From Gloeocapsopsis dulcis (GTDB lineage: Bacteria; Cyanobacteriota; Cyanobacteriia; Cyanobacteriales; Chroococcidiopsidaceae): a stretch of DNA of 64,000 bases. Positions within the stretch are counted from its first letter, which is position 1. The number at the start of each line of letters is the position of its first letter. Shown here piece by piece: positions 8,721-18,355 of this stretch. Position numbers and translations under genes: made by a program. The stretch is taken from contig NZ_CP119968.1 in the NCBI RefSeq assembly GCF_032163395.1, positions 47,501 through 111,500 on the forward strand, in the 5' to 3' direction. Below the pieces are notes generated by a model. That model worked only from the letters and a program-made list of their open reading frames with translations, searched no databases and was not told the DNA's origin.

Positions 8721-9113
8721 ATGACACGCAAAATTATTCGTACAGACCATGCGCCTGCGCCTGTAGGACCATACAATCAAGCGATCGCGGCGAGTGGTCA
8801 AATAGTCTTTGTTGCTGGTCAAATCCCGTTAGATCCTCAGTCAAATGCCATTGTTGGTGAAGATGTGACAGCGCAAACCCAGCAAGTTATGGCAAATCTC
8901 AAGGCAATTTTAGAAGCTGCTGAGGCAACGTTTCAAGATGTGGTAAAAACAACCGTATTTCTTGCGGATATGAATGATTTTGCAGCGATGAATGCAGTGT
9001 ACTCGCAATATTTTGATGAAGCAACCGCGCCCGCCCGTGCGTGTGTCGAGATATCGCGTTTACCGAAAGATGTGTTGGTAGAGGTTGAGTGTATTGCGGT
9101 GATTTCGGGTTAA
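8721..9113 (+). CDS. ridA: RidA family enamine/imine deaminase
   Basis: A 130-residue protein of normal RidA length. RidA hydrolyses reactive enamine/imine intermediates, such as 2-aminoacrylate made by PLP enzymes, and so protects other PLP enzymes. Family signatures are PVGPYNQAI near the N-terminus, VAGQIPLDP, and the C-terminal [20 protein letters not shown], in which the Arg binds the substrate carboxylate and the following Glu is near the active site. The ATG at 8721 gives a clean family N-terminus. It follows the NUDIX gene closely and ends before a hairpin shared with the convergent symporter gene. Confidence 0.95.
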   Translation: MTRKIIRTDHAPAPVGPYNQAIAASGQIVFVAGQIPLDPQSNAIVGEDVTAQTQQVMANLKAILEAAEATFQDVVKTTVFLADMNDFAAMNAVYSQYFDEATAPARACVEISRLPKDVLVEVECIAVISG

Positions 9114-9142
9114 AGGGCAATTGCTGTTATTGACTGTGATAA

Positions 9143-9166
9143 AAGGGCGATTAATCAGTCGCCCTT
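9143..9166. terminator. hairpin between convergent ridA and symporter genes
   Basis: AAGGGCGA (9143-9150) and TCGCCCTT (9159-9166) form a perfect 8-bp stem with an 8-base loop. It lies between two convergent stop codons (9113 and 9175) and would work as a bidirectional terminator, though no strong T run follows. Confidence 0.6.
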
Positions 9167-9174
9167 GATGAGTT

Positions 9175-10848
9175 TTAATGTACGGCTTCGGGTGGTAATT
9201 CTCCTGATGGCGATCGCAAATCCTCAACCATTTCTTGCACCGCTAATGGTGGTGGTGGTGTGAGACGCGAGACAACTATGGTAACGATAAAGTTAATAAT
9301 CATCCCCAAAGTACCGATACCTTCGGCAGAAACACCAAAGAACCACGGTGTCATTCCAGAGAATTTAACGCCGACAATGTAGAAAATTGTAAAGAGTAAG
9401 CCTGTTACCATTCCCGCGATTGCACCTTCGCGGTTTGTCCGTTTATCAAAAATGCCGAGAATAATAACGGGGAAAAAGCTTGCAGCTGCTAAACCAAATG
9501 CAAAAGCGACTACTTGTGCTACAAATCCTGGTGGATTAATCCCAAAGTAACCTGCTAGTGCCACAGCAAAACCTACCATGATGCGCCCAACAAACACTCT
9601 TTGCGATTCTGTTGCATCTGGTTTAATAATGCGGTAGTAAATGTCGTGGGCAACCGAACTAGAAATCACCAACAGTAAGCCTGACGCGGTAGATAACGCT
9701 GCTGCTAACCCTCCAGCCGCCACAATCGCAATTACCCAAGGCGCGAGTCTTGCAACTTCTGGAGTAGAAAGCACAATAATATCAGGATCAATCGTAATTT
9801 CGTTGGTTGTCTGATCCGGCGTTAACTCAAAACGTCCGTTGTTGTTCTTATCATCAAAAGCAAGTAACTTGGTTCGTTCCCACTTGTTCGCCCAATCAAG
9901 CTGACGGACTTCCTCAATTGTCTGATTGTGCAACGAGTTAATCAGGTTATATCGCGCAAAAGTTGCTAATGCGGGGGCGCTGGTATAGAGTAACGCAATA
10001 AATAGTAATGCCCAACCAGCCGAATAACGTGCTGCGCGGACATCAGGAACTGTGTAAAAACGGACAATGACGTGAGGTAATCCGGCGGTTCCTACCATCA
10101 AGGCAATAGTGATAAACAGTACATCTAGCTGGGTTTTATTTGCAAACGGCTGCGTGTATTCCTGAAAGCCTAAATCGAGTTGAACTTGGTTCAAATTGGC
10201 AACAATATCACTAAACGTAAATGCTAATTGCGGAATTGGATTTCCCGTAAGTAAAAGCGCGATCGCCGATGCCGGAATCAAAAACGCAACGATTAATACA
10301 CAGTATTGTGCTACTTGTGTCCAAGTAATTCCTTTCATTCCTCCCAACACTGAAAAGAATGCCACAATCACCATCCCGATAATCACGCCCGTGGCGACAT
10401 CTACCTGCAAAAAGCGGCTAAACACAATACCCACACCGCGCATTTGTCCCGCAACATACGTCAACGAAACAAACAAAGCTGCAACAACCGCAACCAAACG
10501 GGCAATGTTGGAATAATAGCGATCGCCGACGAAGTCCGGCACGGTATATTTACCAAATTTCCGTAGATATGGGGCTAAAAGTAACGCTAATAAGACATAA
10601 CCCCCTGTCCAACCCATTAAATAAATTGAACCGTCATAACCCAAAAACGAAATCAGCCCCGCCATCGAAATAAACGAAGCCGCCGACATCCAATCTGCCG
10701 CTGTTGCTGCACCATTTGCGATTGGGGGAACACCTTGCCCTGCAACATAAAAACCGGAACTATCTCGAACGCGCGATCGCCAACCAATATACAGGTACAA
10801 AGCAAAAGTCAGGGCAACAAATCCAATCGTCCAAAGTTCAACTGACAT
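9175..10848 (-). CDS. sodium:solute symporter large subunit (VC_2705-type SSS family)
   Basis: A 557-residue membrane protein of the sodium:solute symporter superfamily, with about 13 hydrophobic segments. Family features include SSGFYVAGQGVPPIANGAAT near TM2 and ADWMSAASFISMAGLISFLG, where small and Ser residues line the Na+ site. The partner DUF4212 protein lies just upstream, as in the two-component VC_2705/TIGR03648 branch related to acetate and other carboxylate permeases. The substrate cannot be read from sequence. Residues 331-346 (FDDKNNNGRFELTPDQ), outside the membrane core, resemble an EF-hand or dockerin calcium loop. It is translated 9 bases after the small subunit. Confidence 0.88.
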   Translation of the reverse strand: MSVELWTIGFVALTFALYLYIGWRSRVRDSSGFYVAGQGVPPIANGAATAADWMSAASFISMAGLISFLGYDGSIYLMGWTGGYVLLALLLAPYLRKFGKYTVPDFVGDRYYSNIARLVAVVAALFVSLTYVAGQMRGVGIVFSRFLQVDVATGVIIGMVIVAFFSVLGGMKGITWTQVAQYCVLIVAFLIPASAIALLLTGNPIPQLAFTFSDIVANLNQVQLDLGFQEYTQPFANKTQLDVLFITIALMVGTAGLPHVIVRFYTVPDVRAARYSAGWALLFIALLYTSAPALATFARYNLINSLHNQTIEEVRQLDWANKWERTKLLAFDDKNNNGRFELTPDQTTNEITIDPDIIVLSTPEVARLAPWVIAIVAAGGLAAALSTASGLLLVISSSVAHDIYYRIIKPDATESQRVFVGRIMVGFAVALAGYFGINPPGFVAQVVAFAFGLAAASFFPVIILGIFDKRTNREGAIAGMVTGLLFTIFYIVGVKFSGMTPWFFGVSAEGIGTLGMIINFIVTIVVSRLTPPPPLAVQEMVEDLRSPSGELPPEAVH

Positions 10849-10857
10849 GGTTTACCC

Positions 10858-11112
10858 TCACTTTCTAATTCCGTATTTGCGATCCAACCGATCCATCTGG
10901 ACAGCATAGATAAAAATCAGCACGACAAACGTTAAAATTGAGCCTTGTTGTGCCATCCAAAAACCAAGGGGAACTCGACCAAGTTGGATCGCATTTAATG
11001 GTTCAACGAGTAAAATGCTGAAAATAAGTGATACTAGCGCCCAGACAATCAAAAGATTGCGGATTAAAGCTGTATTAGCCCGCCAGTAAGCTTGACTTTT
11101 ATCTCTATCCAT
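10858..11112 (-). CDS. DUF4212 symporter small subunit
   Basis: An 84-residue protein with two transmembrane helices (LIRNLLIVWALVSLIFSILL and GFWMAQQGSILTFVVLIFIY) and the ending DRLDRKYGIRK, typical of DUF4212. This family is always paired with an SSS-type symporter and probably stabilises it in the plasma membrane. I use the ATG at 11112 (MDRDKSQAYWR); the frame extends to a TTG at 11133, but the extra residues are not family-like. The gap to the large subunit is 9 bases, so they form one operon. The 270-base divergent region to recQ should hold both promoters. Confidence 0.88.
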   Translation of the reverse strand: MDRDKSQAYWRANTALIRNLLIVWALVSLIFSILLVEPLNAIQLGRVPLGFWMAQQGSILTFVVLIFIYAVQMDRLDRKYGIRK

Positions 11113-11386
11113 TTTTCTCAAAAGTAAATTCAATATTTACGTACAAACACACTCTTGACAAACCACATTGACAAACTAGGTGTTCAACAGTCTTGTCGTT
11201 TTGAATATGTTATGAGCAAGACAAAATATTGTATCAGTTGGATTGAGAGAAAGGAATTTTGTTAAGTTAGTAAATTTTCAGTTACCAACTGCTTAGCACT
11301 TTTATTGTTGTTTGTGGGCAAACTTAAAAGGACATACGACAGCAGTTCTCGCTGGAATAAGCTAGACTCCTACTACCTTTTTATTG

Positions 11387-12808
11387 ATGAATCAGTCAAA
11401 CGCGATCGCTACTAAAAAACTGCGAGACACCTTACAAAAAATCTGGGGATATTCAGAGTTCCGCAAACCCCAGGAAGAAATTATCTGTAGTTTATTATCG
11501 CAGCGAGACACTCTCATTATCATGCCTACAGGCGGCGGTAAATCAATTTGCTTTCAATTACCTGCATTACTCCAACCTGGTTTAACGCTAGTTGTATCAC
11601 CGTTAGTCGCTTTGATGGAAAATCAAGTCAAAGAATTACGCGATCGCCGCATATCAGCTGCCTTGTTACACAGCGAATTGCTAACGTATCAACGAAAGCA
11701 AATCTTACAACAGTTAGAACGACAACAGCTAAAGTTACTTTATCTCTCACCCGAAACACTTCTTAGCGCACCTGTGTGGGAACGCTTGTGTCAACCGCAA
11801 GTAAAAATCAACAGCCTGATTCTTGATGAAGCGCATTGTTTAGTCCAGTGGGGAGATACCTTTCGCCCAGCATACCGCCGTTTGGGAGCAGTACGCCCAG
11901 CACTGTTACAATCAAAGCCAAAAGGAACAAAGATTGCGATCGCTGCATTTACCGCCACCGCCGATCCAACTGCCCAAACGACAATTCAACAAGTTTTACA
12001 ACTCCAACAGCCCCAAGTTTTTCGACAAAATCCCTATCGTTCAAATCTGTACCTCAAAGTCCAAACCGTGTGGACACCGCGCGGAAGACGGCAACAGGTG
12101 TTAAAGTTCATTCAAGCCAAACCCAAACAAGCTGGATTAATTTATGTGCGTACGCGCAGAGATAGTGAAAGTTTAACCCAATGGTTGAACCAACAAGGAT
12201 ATACTACCGCTGCTTACCATGCCGGATTAAGTCCAGAAGAACGTCGAGGAATTGAAAATCACTGGTTAAGTGGCAAAATACCGTTTGTGATTTGTACTTC
12301 AGCGTTCGGAATGGGAATTAACAAGCCTGATGTCCGTTGGGTAATTCACTTTCATGCACCATTGCTACTTTCAGAATATGTACAAGAAATTGGACGCGCA
12401 GGGCGTGATGGTAAACCAAGCATTGCGTTAACACTCGTTAGCGAACCGACAGGATGGCTAGATCCTGAAGATAAGCAACGTCAAGAATTTTTTACTGCAT
12501 CGCTGCGATCGCAATACATCAAAGCCCAGCAGTTAGCTAAAAAATTACCTAAAAAAGGCGAAGTTCCGCGAGATACTGATAGTGCGATCGCCCTTGCCCT
12601 ACTGCACAGTAATGGTCAACTCGAATGGCAAGACCCATTTCACTACATTATTCATCAAACACACTTACAATCTCCAGGAAAACTTAATTTTGGTCATCAG
12701 ATCAACGAATATCTCAATAATCGTGGGTGTCGCTGGCAGTTTCTCTTAAGTGCGTTTGGCTTTGACAAAGCAGCATTTAAGTGTGGACATTGCGATCGCT
12801 GCAATTAG
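11387..12808 (+). CDS. recQ: RecQ-family ATP-dependent DNA helicase, short form
   Basis: A 473-residue 3'-5' DNA helicase. Motifs are MPTGGGKSICFQLPAL (Walker A), LILDEAHCLVQWG (DEAH), AFTATADPTAQTTI, GMGINKPDVRWVIH and QEIGRAGRDGKP (Arg finger region). After the helicase core only a short segment remains, ending FKCGHCDRCN, so part of the zinc-binding region is present while the winged-helix RQC and HRDC domains of the roughly 600-residue E. coli type are absent. Short RecQ proteins like this are seen in cyanobacteria, so I treat it as functional. The ATG at 11387 is preferred over the TTG just before it. Its stop is 8 bases from the convergent pheS stop. Confidence 0.88.
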   Translation: MNQSNAIATKKLRDTLQKIWGYSEFRKPQEEIICSLLSQRDTLIIMPTGGGKSICFQLPALLQPGLTLVVSPLVALMENQVKELRDRRISAALLHSELLTYQRKQILQQLERQQLKLLYLSPETLLSAPVWERLCQPQVKINSLILDEAHCLVQWGDTFRPAYRRLGAVRPALLQSKPKGTKIAIAAFTATADPTAQTTIQQVLQLQQPQVFRQNPYRSNLYLKVQTVWTPRGRRQQVLKFIQAKPKQAGLIYVRTRRDSESLTQWLNQQGYTTAAYHAGLSPEERRGIENHWLSGKIPFVICTSAFGMGINKPDVRWVIHFHAPLLLSEYVQEIGRAGRDGKPSIALTLVSEPTGWLDPEDKQRQEFFTASLRSQYIKAQQLAKKLPKKGEVPRDTDSAIALALLHSNGQLEWQDPFHYIIHQTHLQSPGKLNFGHQINEYLNNRGCRWQFLLSAFGFDKAAFKCGHCDRCN

Positions 12809-12816
12809 ATCGCATT

Positions 12817-13818
12817 TTAAAATTGTTGTAAAAAGCGGAGATCGCTGTTGTAGAAACGACGAATATCATCAATTTCGTGCAATACCATCGCCAATCTTTC
12901 CACACCCATTCCTGCAGCAAATCCTGTATAAGTTTCAGGATCGTAACCCACAGCTTTAAGCACATTTGGGTCAACCATCCCACAGCCCATAACTTCCAGC
13001 CAACGACCTTTCCATTGCACGTCTACTTCGGCTGAAGGTTCGGTAAAAGGGAAATAACTTGCACGGAAGCGAATTGGTGCATCGCCAAATAACTCTTGCA
13101 AAAATATTTTAACTGTTCCTTTAAGGTCAGTAAACGTCAAGCCTTCATCGATTGCTAAAATTTCGATTTGATGAAACACTGCTGCATGAGTAGCATCTAC
13201 AGTATCGCGACGGTAACAACGGCCTGGAATTGCGACTCGCACTGGTGGATCGTTGTCTTCCATGTAGTGAATTTGCACGTTGGAAGTATGCGTCCGCAAT
13301 AAATTTCCATCAGGGAGAAATAGAGTGTCCTGCATATCACGTGCAGGGTGATCGGGCTGGAAATTGAGTGCTTCAAAGTTATAGTAATCAGTTTCCATTT
13401 CTGGTCCTTGAGCCATAGTGTAGCCTAGACCAACAAAGATATCCAGCACGCGATCCATCGTACTGTGGAGTGGATGAACGCGACCAAGCGGGCGATAAAC
13501 ACCAGGCATTGTGACATCAATTGTTTCCGATTCTAACTGCGCCTGAATCGCCGCTGCTTGTAACTTTTGATGCTGGTTTTCTAATTCCGCTTGTAAAGCT
13601 TCTTTAACGATATTGGCGATCGCCCCAATTTGGGGACGTTCTTCAGCACTTAATTGCCCCATGCTGCGCAATAATCCTGATAACTGACCCTTCTTACCGA
13701 GGTAAACTACTCGAAGTTCCTCTAAACGATCTAAGGAATCAGCAGCAGCGATCGCGCTTATGCCTTCTTGTCGTAAAGTTTCCAGTTGAGCCTTTAAAGT
13801 GCTAGGCTGATTGCTCAT
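12817..13818 (-). CDS. pheS: phenylalanyl-tRNA synthetase alpha subunit
   Basis: A 333-residue class II synthetase subunit that charges tRNA-Phe as an alpha2-beta2 tetramer. The N-terminal 90 residues form the tRNA-binding coiled coil ([20 protein letters not shown]). The catalytic core shows [39 protein letters not shown] and motif 3 [18 protein letters not shown]. The [11 protein letters not shown] segment is also conserved. The length is standard. The pheT gene is not adjacent, as is common in cyanobacteria. It starts at the ATG at 13818. Confidence 0.97.
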   Translation of the reverse strand: MSNQPSTLKAQLETLRQEGISAIAAADSLDRLEELRVVYLGKKGQLSGLLRSMGQLSAEERPQIGAIANIVKEALQAELENQHQKLQAAAIQAQLESETIDVTMPGVYRPLGRVHPLHSTMDRVLDIFVGLGYTMAQGPEMETDYYNFEALNFQPDHPARDMQDTLFLPDGNLLRTHTSNVQIHYMEDNDPPVRVAIPGRCYRRDTVDATHAAVFHQIEILAIDEGLTFTDLKGTVKIFLQELFGDAPIRFRASYFPFTEPSAEVDVQWKGRWLEVMGCGMVDPNVLKAVGYDPETYTGFAAGMGVERLAMVLHEIDDIRRFYNSDLRFLQQF

Positions 13819-13892
13819 GCTTGTCGTGTTTAACAGTAATTCTATGAAAGCCAGCTGTTCAAATCAATATTAAGTTTATCGTATTAGTTTAA

Positions 13893-13924
13893 AAGGGAGT
13901 AGGGGCGAGGAGTGAGGGGCGAGT
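13893..13924. repeat. partial copy of the GCCCCT-rich dispersed repeat end
   Basis: AGGGAGTAGGGGCGAGGAGT and the following GAGGGGCGAG match, in reverse orientation, the 3' ends of the repeats at 5281-5358 and 23487-23590 (CGCCCCTACTCCC, CGCCCCTCGCCCCTC). It lies in the intergenic region between divergent pheS and surE. Short similarity only. Confidence 0.4.
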
Positions 13925-13989
13925 GAAGAGTGATTAATGACTGTAAGAAATCATAACCCTGACGTCTGACCTCCGACCTCTGAAACTTC

Positions 13990-14802
13990 ATGAAACTACT
14001 TATTTGTAACGACGATGGTATTTACGCGCTAGGGATTCGTACTCTAGCCGATACTTTAGCAGCAGCCGGACACGAAGTTGCTGTTGTTTGTCCAGATCGC
14101 GAGCGATCGGCAACTGGACATGGATTAACATTACATCAACCGATTCGTGCGGAACTTGTCGAGTCAGTATTCCACTCTAGTATCAAAGCTTGGGCGTGTT
14201 CTGGAACGCCTGCGGACTGCGTAAAGCTAGCTTTATGGGCATTGCTCGATAGTCCACCAGATGTTGTGCTTTCTGGTATCAATCAGGGCGCAAATTTAGG
14301 CACGGATATTCTTTATTCTGGTACAGTCTCTGCCGCAATGGAGGGTATCATTGAGGGAATTCCTAGTGTGGCGCTATCGCTGACAAGTTTTACTTCTAAA
14401 GCTTTTCAACCCGCTGCGACATTTGCAGTTCATTTACTCGACAAGATCGCAAATCACCCCTTACCTGAAGTCATGTTACTTAACGTTAATATTCCTGCGG
14501 TCGAGTTAGCAGACCTTGCGGGAGTAAAAGTGACGCGCCAGGGAATTCGTCGCTATGTTGATGTCTTTGAAAAGCGCGTCGATCCTCGTGGTAAAACTTA
14601 TTATTGGTTGGCTGGGGAGTTACTTGAAGATGTCACACCAGCAAAACAAGGCTTGGATCTACCACAAGATATTCCAACTGATGTTGAGGCAATTCGTCAC
14701 AATTACATTACAATTACACCTCTACACTACAATTTGTCTTATCTTGATGCGCTGCATCCGTTGTCCAAATGGGAATTTGACTTTCCATGCCCTCCTGCAT
14801 AG
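13990..14802 (+). CDS. surE: 5'/3'-nucleotidase SurE
   Basis: A 270-residue metal-dependent phosphatase that removes 5' or 3' phosphate from nucleotides. The metal site NDDGIYALG is at the N-terminus, followed by APD-like [17 protein letters not shown] and the active-site segment [17 protein letters not shown], then TVSAAMEG. The length is normal for the long bacterial form. ATG at 13990. It is followed 60 bases later by ribF on the same strand; cotranscription is possible. Confidence 0.96.
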   Translation: MKLLICNDDGIYALGIRTLADTLAAAGHEVAVVCPDRERSATGHGLTLHQPIRAELVESVFHSSIKAWACSGTPADCVKLALWALLDSPPDVVLSGINQGANLGTDILYSGTVSAAMEGIIEGIPSVALSLTSFTSKAFQPAATFAVHLLDKIANHPLPEVMLLNVNIPAVELADLAGVKVTRQGIRRYVDVFEKRVDPRGKTYYWLAGELLEDVTPAKQGLDLPQDIPTDVEAIRHNYITITPLHYNLSYLDALHPLSKWEFDFPCPPA

Positions 14803-14862
14803 AGCGTGGCAACGAGTGTTGTTTTTCGTTACCATTGACCTATTTATGTCAAAATGTAAAGC

Positions 14863-15921
14863 GTGTGGGTTACTTCTTCTCTAACTAATGCTTTGACACC
14901 AACTACGGTTGCCTTGGGAAACTTTGATGGCATTCACCTTGGGCATCAGGAGGTTATTCGTCCGATTTTGCATCGCATTAAAAGCCAGGAAGCGGAAACT
15001 TGCGTGGGCGGTTCCGACTTGAGCAAAGTTTCCCAGACAGAAGTAAGAACTTTACTGTCTTACCCTTTATCAGTTACGGCTGACACGCAACAAGCATTAC
15101 CTAGTAGCGATCGCCCCGAACACGTCTATAGTACGGTCGTCACTTTTAATCCACATCCGCAAGAGTTTTTTACAGGAAAAAAGCGATCGCTGTTGACACC
15201 TGTAGAGGAAAAGGTGCAGCAACTCCAGGCTTTGGGTGTAGAACAACTAGTGCGAGTACCGTTTACAAGAGATTTAGCTTCATTAAGTCCGCAAGACTTT
15301 GTGGAAAGAATTCTTATTCAACAGTTATGTTGTCAAGCAATTAGTGTTGGAGAAAACTTTTGTTTTGGCAAGCAGCGTTGTGGTACTGCAAAAGATTTGC
15401 AAGCGATCGCGGCGAGTTTTGGTATCCCTGTAACAATTGTCCCAATTCATGCGCGTGCCGGCGATCGCATTAGTAGTTCTGCAATTCGTCAAGCACTCGA
15501 ACACGGCGATTTGCAACGTGCCCAAGAATTATTAGGACGCCCCTACACTCTCACAGGAACTGTAGTTCAAGGACAGCAGTTAGGTAGAACAATTGGTTTT
15601 CCTACTGCCAATGTTGCAGTACCACCTGAAAAATTTCTTCCAGGTAAAGGAGTTTACGCAGTCCAGGTTTTTATTCAGGGTGCAGATAGTTATCAAGGCG
15701 TGATGAACATTGGTATCCGTCCCACTGTTAACGGTACGCATCCATCTGTAGAGGTATATTTATTTGATTGGTCGGGAGATTTATATAATCAAACATTAAC
15801 CGTACAGCTAGAAAAATTTTTACGCCCAGAACAGAAATTTGCTTCATTAGACGAATTAAAAGCACAAATTCAACTTGACTGCACTGCTGCAAAAGAAGCA
15901 TTACAAGGGAACAATAAGTGA
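14863..15921 (+). CDS. ribF: bifunctional riboflavin kinase / FAD synthetase
   Basis: A 352-residue enzyme that converts riboflavin to FMN and FMN to FAD. The N-terminal adenylyltransferase domain has GNFDGIHLGHQ (HxGH-type) and SSSAIRQALEHGDL; the C-terminal kinase domain has GRTIGFPTANVAVP and GVYAVQV. The start is a GTG at 14863, giving the N-terminus MWVTSSLTNALTPTTVALGN, common in cyanobacterial homologues. Residues about 41-88 form an extra stretch (SQEAETCVGG onward) between the HxGH helix and the next core strand TVVTFNPHPQEFF. It is not part of the usual domain and looks like inserted repeat-type sequence that stayed in frame. Confidence 0.94.
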   Translation: MWVTSSLTNALTPTTVALGNFDGIHLGHQEVIRPILHRIKSQEAETCVGGSDLSKVSQTEVRTLLSYPLSVTADTQQALPSSDRPEHVYSTVVTFNPHPQEFFTGKKRSLLTPVEEKVQQLQALGVEQLVRVPFTRDLASLSPQDFVERILIQQLCCQAISVGENFCFGKQRCGTAKDLQAIAASFGIPVTIVPIHARAGDRISSSAIRQALEHGDLQRAQELLGRPYTLTGTVVQGQQLGRTIGFPTANVAVPPEKFLPGKGVYAVQVFIQGADSYQGVMNIGIRPTVNGTHPSVEVYLFDWSGDLYNQTLTVQLEKFLRPEQKFASLDELKAQIQLDCTAAKEALQGNNK

Positions 15922-15996
15922 TGAACTGTCGAGTGTAGGTGCTACAAGGTCATTCTTGATCCTCAACACTCTGATTTAAAAAACTTACGGTAGTGC

Positions 15997-16902
15997 ATGA
16001 AAAAAATTGAGATTCTGACGCAGAACTTAGGTCGTACGATTGTTGGTAAAGCTGAACCAATTCGCTTAGTGTTAGTTTCCTTACTTGCTGGAGGTCATGT
16101 ACTGCTAGAAGATGTTCCTGGGGTAGGTAAAACTCTACTAGCAAAATCATTAGCGCGTTCAGTTGCGGGTAAGTTTCAGCGCTTACAATGCACTCCTGAC
16201 TTACTACCGACAGATATTACCGGAACCAACATCTGGCATCCTAAAACAGGGGAGTTTGAATATCTTCCAGGTCCAATATTTACAAATGTGCTACTAGCAG
16301 ATGAAATTAACCGTGCAACACCACGTACGCAATCGGCGCTATTAGAAGTGATGGAAGAGGGACAAGTCACCGTTGATGGAGTTTCGCGTCATGTTCCGAG
16401 TCCTTTTTTTGTGATTGCGACACAAAACCCAATTGAGTATCAAGGGACTTTTCCCTTACCCGAAGCACAAATGGATCGCTTTACTTTGTCTTTGAGCTTG
16501 GGTTATCCAAGCGAAGCAGAAGAATTATCTATGCTGCAACGGTTACAAGCAGACGTTACAGTAGCTGATTTACAACCTTGCATTACACTAGCGGAAGTTG
16601 CAGAATTACGCCGTAGTTGTGCGGCTGTCAAAGTAGAAAAATCGTTACAACGCTATATGCTCGATCTCGTACGCGCAACGCGGGAAGATGAAGATATCAT
16701 GCTAGGGGTGAGTCCGCGTGGTACGGTAGCATTACACAAAGCAACACAGGCTTTAGCTTTTTTGTGCGATCGCACTTACGCTATTCCTGATGATGTCAAG
16801 TATCTAGCACCCCATGTTTTGTGTCATCGCCTCATCCCATCTGGTGGGCGCAAAGCTAAATCTGTTATAGAAAGGCTATTGCGGTCGGTTCCAATTCCCT
16901 AA
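15997..16902 (+). CDS. MoxR-type AAA+ ATPase
   Basis: A 301-residue MoxR-family AAA+ ATPase. Walker A is EDVPGVGKTLLAKSLAR, Walker B is VLLADEINRATP with the MoxR-specific NRATPRTQSALLEVMEE segment, and sensor 1 is FFVIATQNP. The C-terminal lid starts at about residue 220. MoxR proteins act as chaperones that help cofactor insertion or complex assembly, often with von Willebrand A domain proteins. No such partner lies next to it here, and the next gene, 8 bases downstream, is a methyltransferase. ATG at 15997. Confidence 0.92.
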   Translation: MKKIEILTQNLGRTIVGKAEPIRLVLVSLLAGGHVLLEDVPGVGKTLLAKSLARSVAGKFQRLQCTPDLLPTDITGTNIWHPKTGEFEYLPGPIFTNVLLADEINRATPRTQSALLEVMEEGQVTVDGVSRHVPSPFFVIATQNPIEYQGTFPLPEAQMDRFTLSLSLGYPSEAEELSMLQRLQADVTVADLQPCITLAEVAELRRSCAAVKVEKSLQRYMLDLVRATREDEDIMLGVSPRGTVALHKATQALAFLCDRTYAIPDDVKYLAPHVLCHRLIPSGGRKAKSVIERLLRSVPIP

Positions 16903-16910
16903 ATTAAGTT

Positions 16911-17642
16911 ATGTCTGAATTCGATTTTACCGCTTTATTCAGTGAAGATTATTTATACTTCTATGAACCGCATTTAACACCAGAACGCAACGAGCGTGAA
17001 GTCAATTTAATTTGGAATTTGTTGCAACTGCAAGCCGGAATGACGGTACTCGACTTAGCCTGTGGACATGGAAGGATTGCAAATCTACTTGCACAGCGCG
17101 GCTGTAGTGTCACAGGATTGGATGCTACACCATTGTTTTTAGAAAAAGCGCGTCAAGAGGCTCAAGTAGGTATTAATGTTGAATACATTCAAGGAGATAT
17201 GCGATCGCTGCCTTGGACAGAACACTTTGATTGCATTATTAACTGGTTCACTGCTTTCGGCTATTTTGACGATGAAGACAATCGTCAGGTACTAGCAGAA
17301 GCTTACCGCGCTCTCAAACCAGGTGGTAAGTTGTTAATAGAATTGCTAAATTTGTACCGAATTTTGAAAGAATTTCGGGCTGATGCTGTGACTGAGCGTG
17401 ATAGTAATTATCAGATTGATCGTATTCGGTTTGATGTGTGTACTAATCGAACATACGCTGAGCGTACTGTAATTCGTGATGGACAAGTGCGGCGGATGAA
17501 TTACTTTGTCCGTCACTTTACTTTTACTGAATTACAAGAGTGGTTATTACAAATGGGTTTTCAAGAAGTACAAGGCTATGGAAATGACGGTGAACTACTA
17601 ACGCTGGATAGCCGCCGAATGATTGTACTAGCAATCAAGTAA
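16911..17642 (+). CDS. class I SAM-dependent methyltransferase
   Basis: A 243-residue methyltransferase with the Rossmann-type SAM site: motif I VLDLACGHGRIANLLAQRG (residues about 45-63), the acidic end of strand 2 in VTGLDATPLFL, motif II/III around YIQGDMRSLPW, and CIINWFTAFGYFDDEDNRQV, a pattern common in small-molecule methyltransferases. The motif YFVRHFTFTELQEWLLQMGF near the C-terminus is also typical. The substrate is unknown. It lies 8 bases after moxR and is probably cotranscribed. Confidence 0.88.
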   Translation: MSEFDFTALFSEDYLYFYEPHLTPERNEREVNLIWNLLQLQAGMTVLDLACGHGRIANLLAQRGCSVTGLDATPLFLEKARQEAQVGINVEYIQGDMRSLPWTEHFDCIINWFTAFGYFDDEDNRQVLAEAYRALKPGGKLLIELLNLYRILKEFRADAVTERDSNYQIDRIRFDVCTNRTYAERTVIRDGQVRRMNYFVRHFTFTELQEWLLQMGFQEVQGYGNDGELLTLDSRRMIVLAIK

Positions 17643-17686
17643 ACTCCTCAAAAATATAATTAGATATCACACTCGTTGAGGTTAAG

Positions 17687-17735
17687 TAATGGGTAATGGG
17701 TGAAAAATATTCTTACAATTACCAGCCCTTAAGTT
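17687..17735. repeat. heptamer repeat copy (GGGTAAT type)
   Basis: TAATGGGTAATGGGTG is followed about 15 bases on by ACAATTACCAG, a direct pair plus an opposite-strand arm. It belongs to the same dispersed heptamer family as at 2.8, 35.6, 42.9, 48.5 and 60.1 kb. It lies just after the methyltransferase stop and may help end its transcript. Confidence 0.5.
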
Positions 17736-17796
17736 AAGTTTATTCTTACCCACTTGCTTACTATTACTATATGTGTTGAGGATGTGATAGAAAGAT

Positions 17797-18339
17797 ATGA
17801 TGCAACGACGCAATAAAACGCGGAAGCGATCGCAAGTCGTTTTTCTACTAGTCATTTTACTATGGAGTATCGCGATGGGTTGGGGGCTAGCGATCGCCAC
17901 CAATGCCCAGCCTTCTCCTAAACAAGATGCAGCCAGCGAAATTGGTACTGTGGATATCGTGCCGTCACGCTTTCAATTAGGACAAGAACTTTATCTAGAA
18001 AATTGTGCGACTTGCCATATTGCCTTACCACCCGCAGTTATGCCTACACAAACTTGGCAGCGGTTATTGCAAGATCCGCAGCACTACGGTGTCACGCTTC
18101 CTCAACTAGTCGATCCACCACGTTTACTAATTTGGAACTATCTACGTAATTTCTCGCGTCCTTTACTTAAGGAAGAACCTACGCCGTACCGCGTTGGTGA
18201 ATCGCGTTATTTTAAAGCCTTGCATCCTAACGTTAAACTACCCCGTCCTGTTGATGTGAGTAGCTGTGTTAGTTGTCATTCTAGTGCAACAGAATATAAT
18301 TTCCGGCGTCTATCACCTGAGTGGGAAGCAACACAGTAA
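17797..18339 (+). CDS. secreted diheme c-type cytochrome
   Basis: A 180-residue protein with an N-terminal membrane anchor or signal (VVFLLVILLWSIAMGWGLAI, residues about 14-33) preceded by Arg/Lys-rich residues. Two heme-attachment motifs follow: CATCH in ENCATCHIALPP and CVSCH in SSCVSCHSSATEYN. The mature part would lie on the lumenal or periplasmic side with two covalently bound hemes. Cyanobacteria carry a conserved diheme cytochrome like this whose electron partners are not settled. ATG at 17797 (a second ATG follows at once). It is followed by a small inverted repeat. Confidence 0.87.
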   Translation: MMQRRNKTRKRSQVVFLLVILLWSIAMGWGLAIATNAQPSPKQDAASEIGTVDIVPSRFQLGQELYLENCATCHIALPPAVMPTQTWQRLLQDPQHYGVTLPQLVDPPRLLIWNYLRNFSRPLLKEEPTPYRVGESRYFKALHPNVKLPRPVDVSSCVSCHSSATEYNFRRLSPEWEATQ

Positions 18340-18355
18340 GCAGTATTATGCGCAG

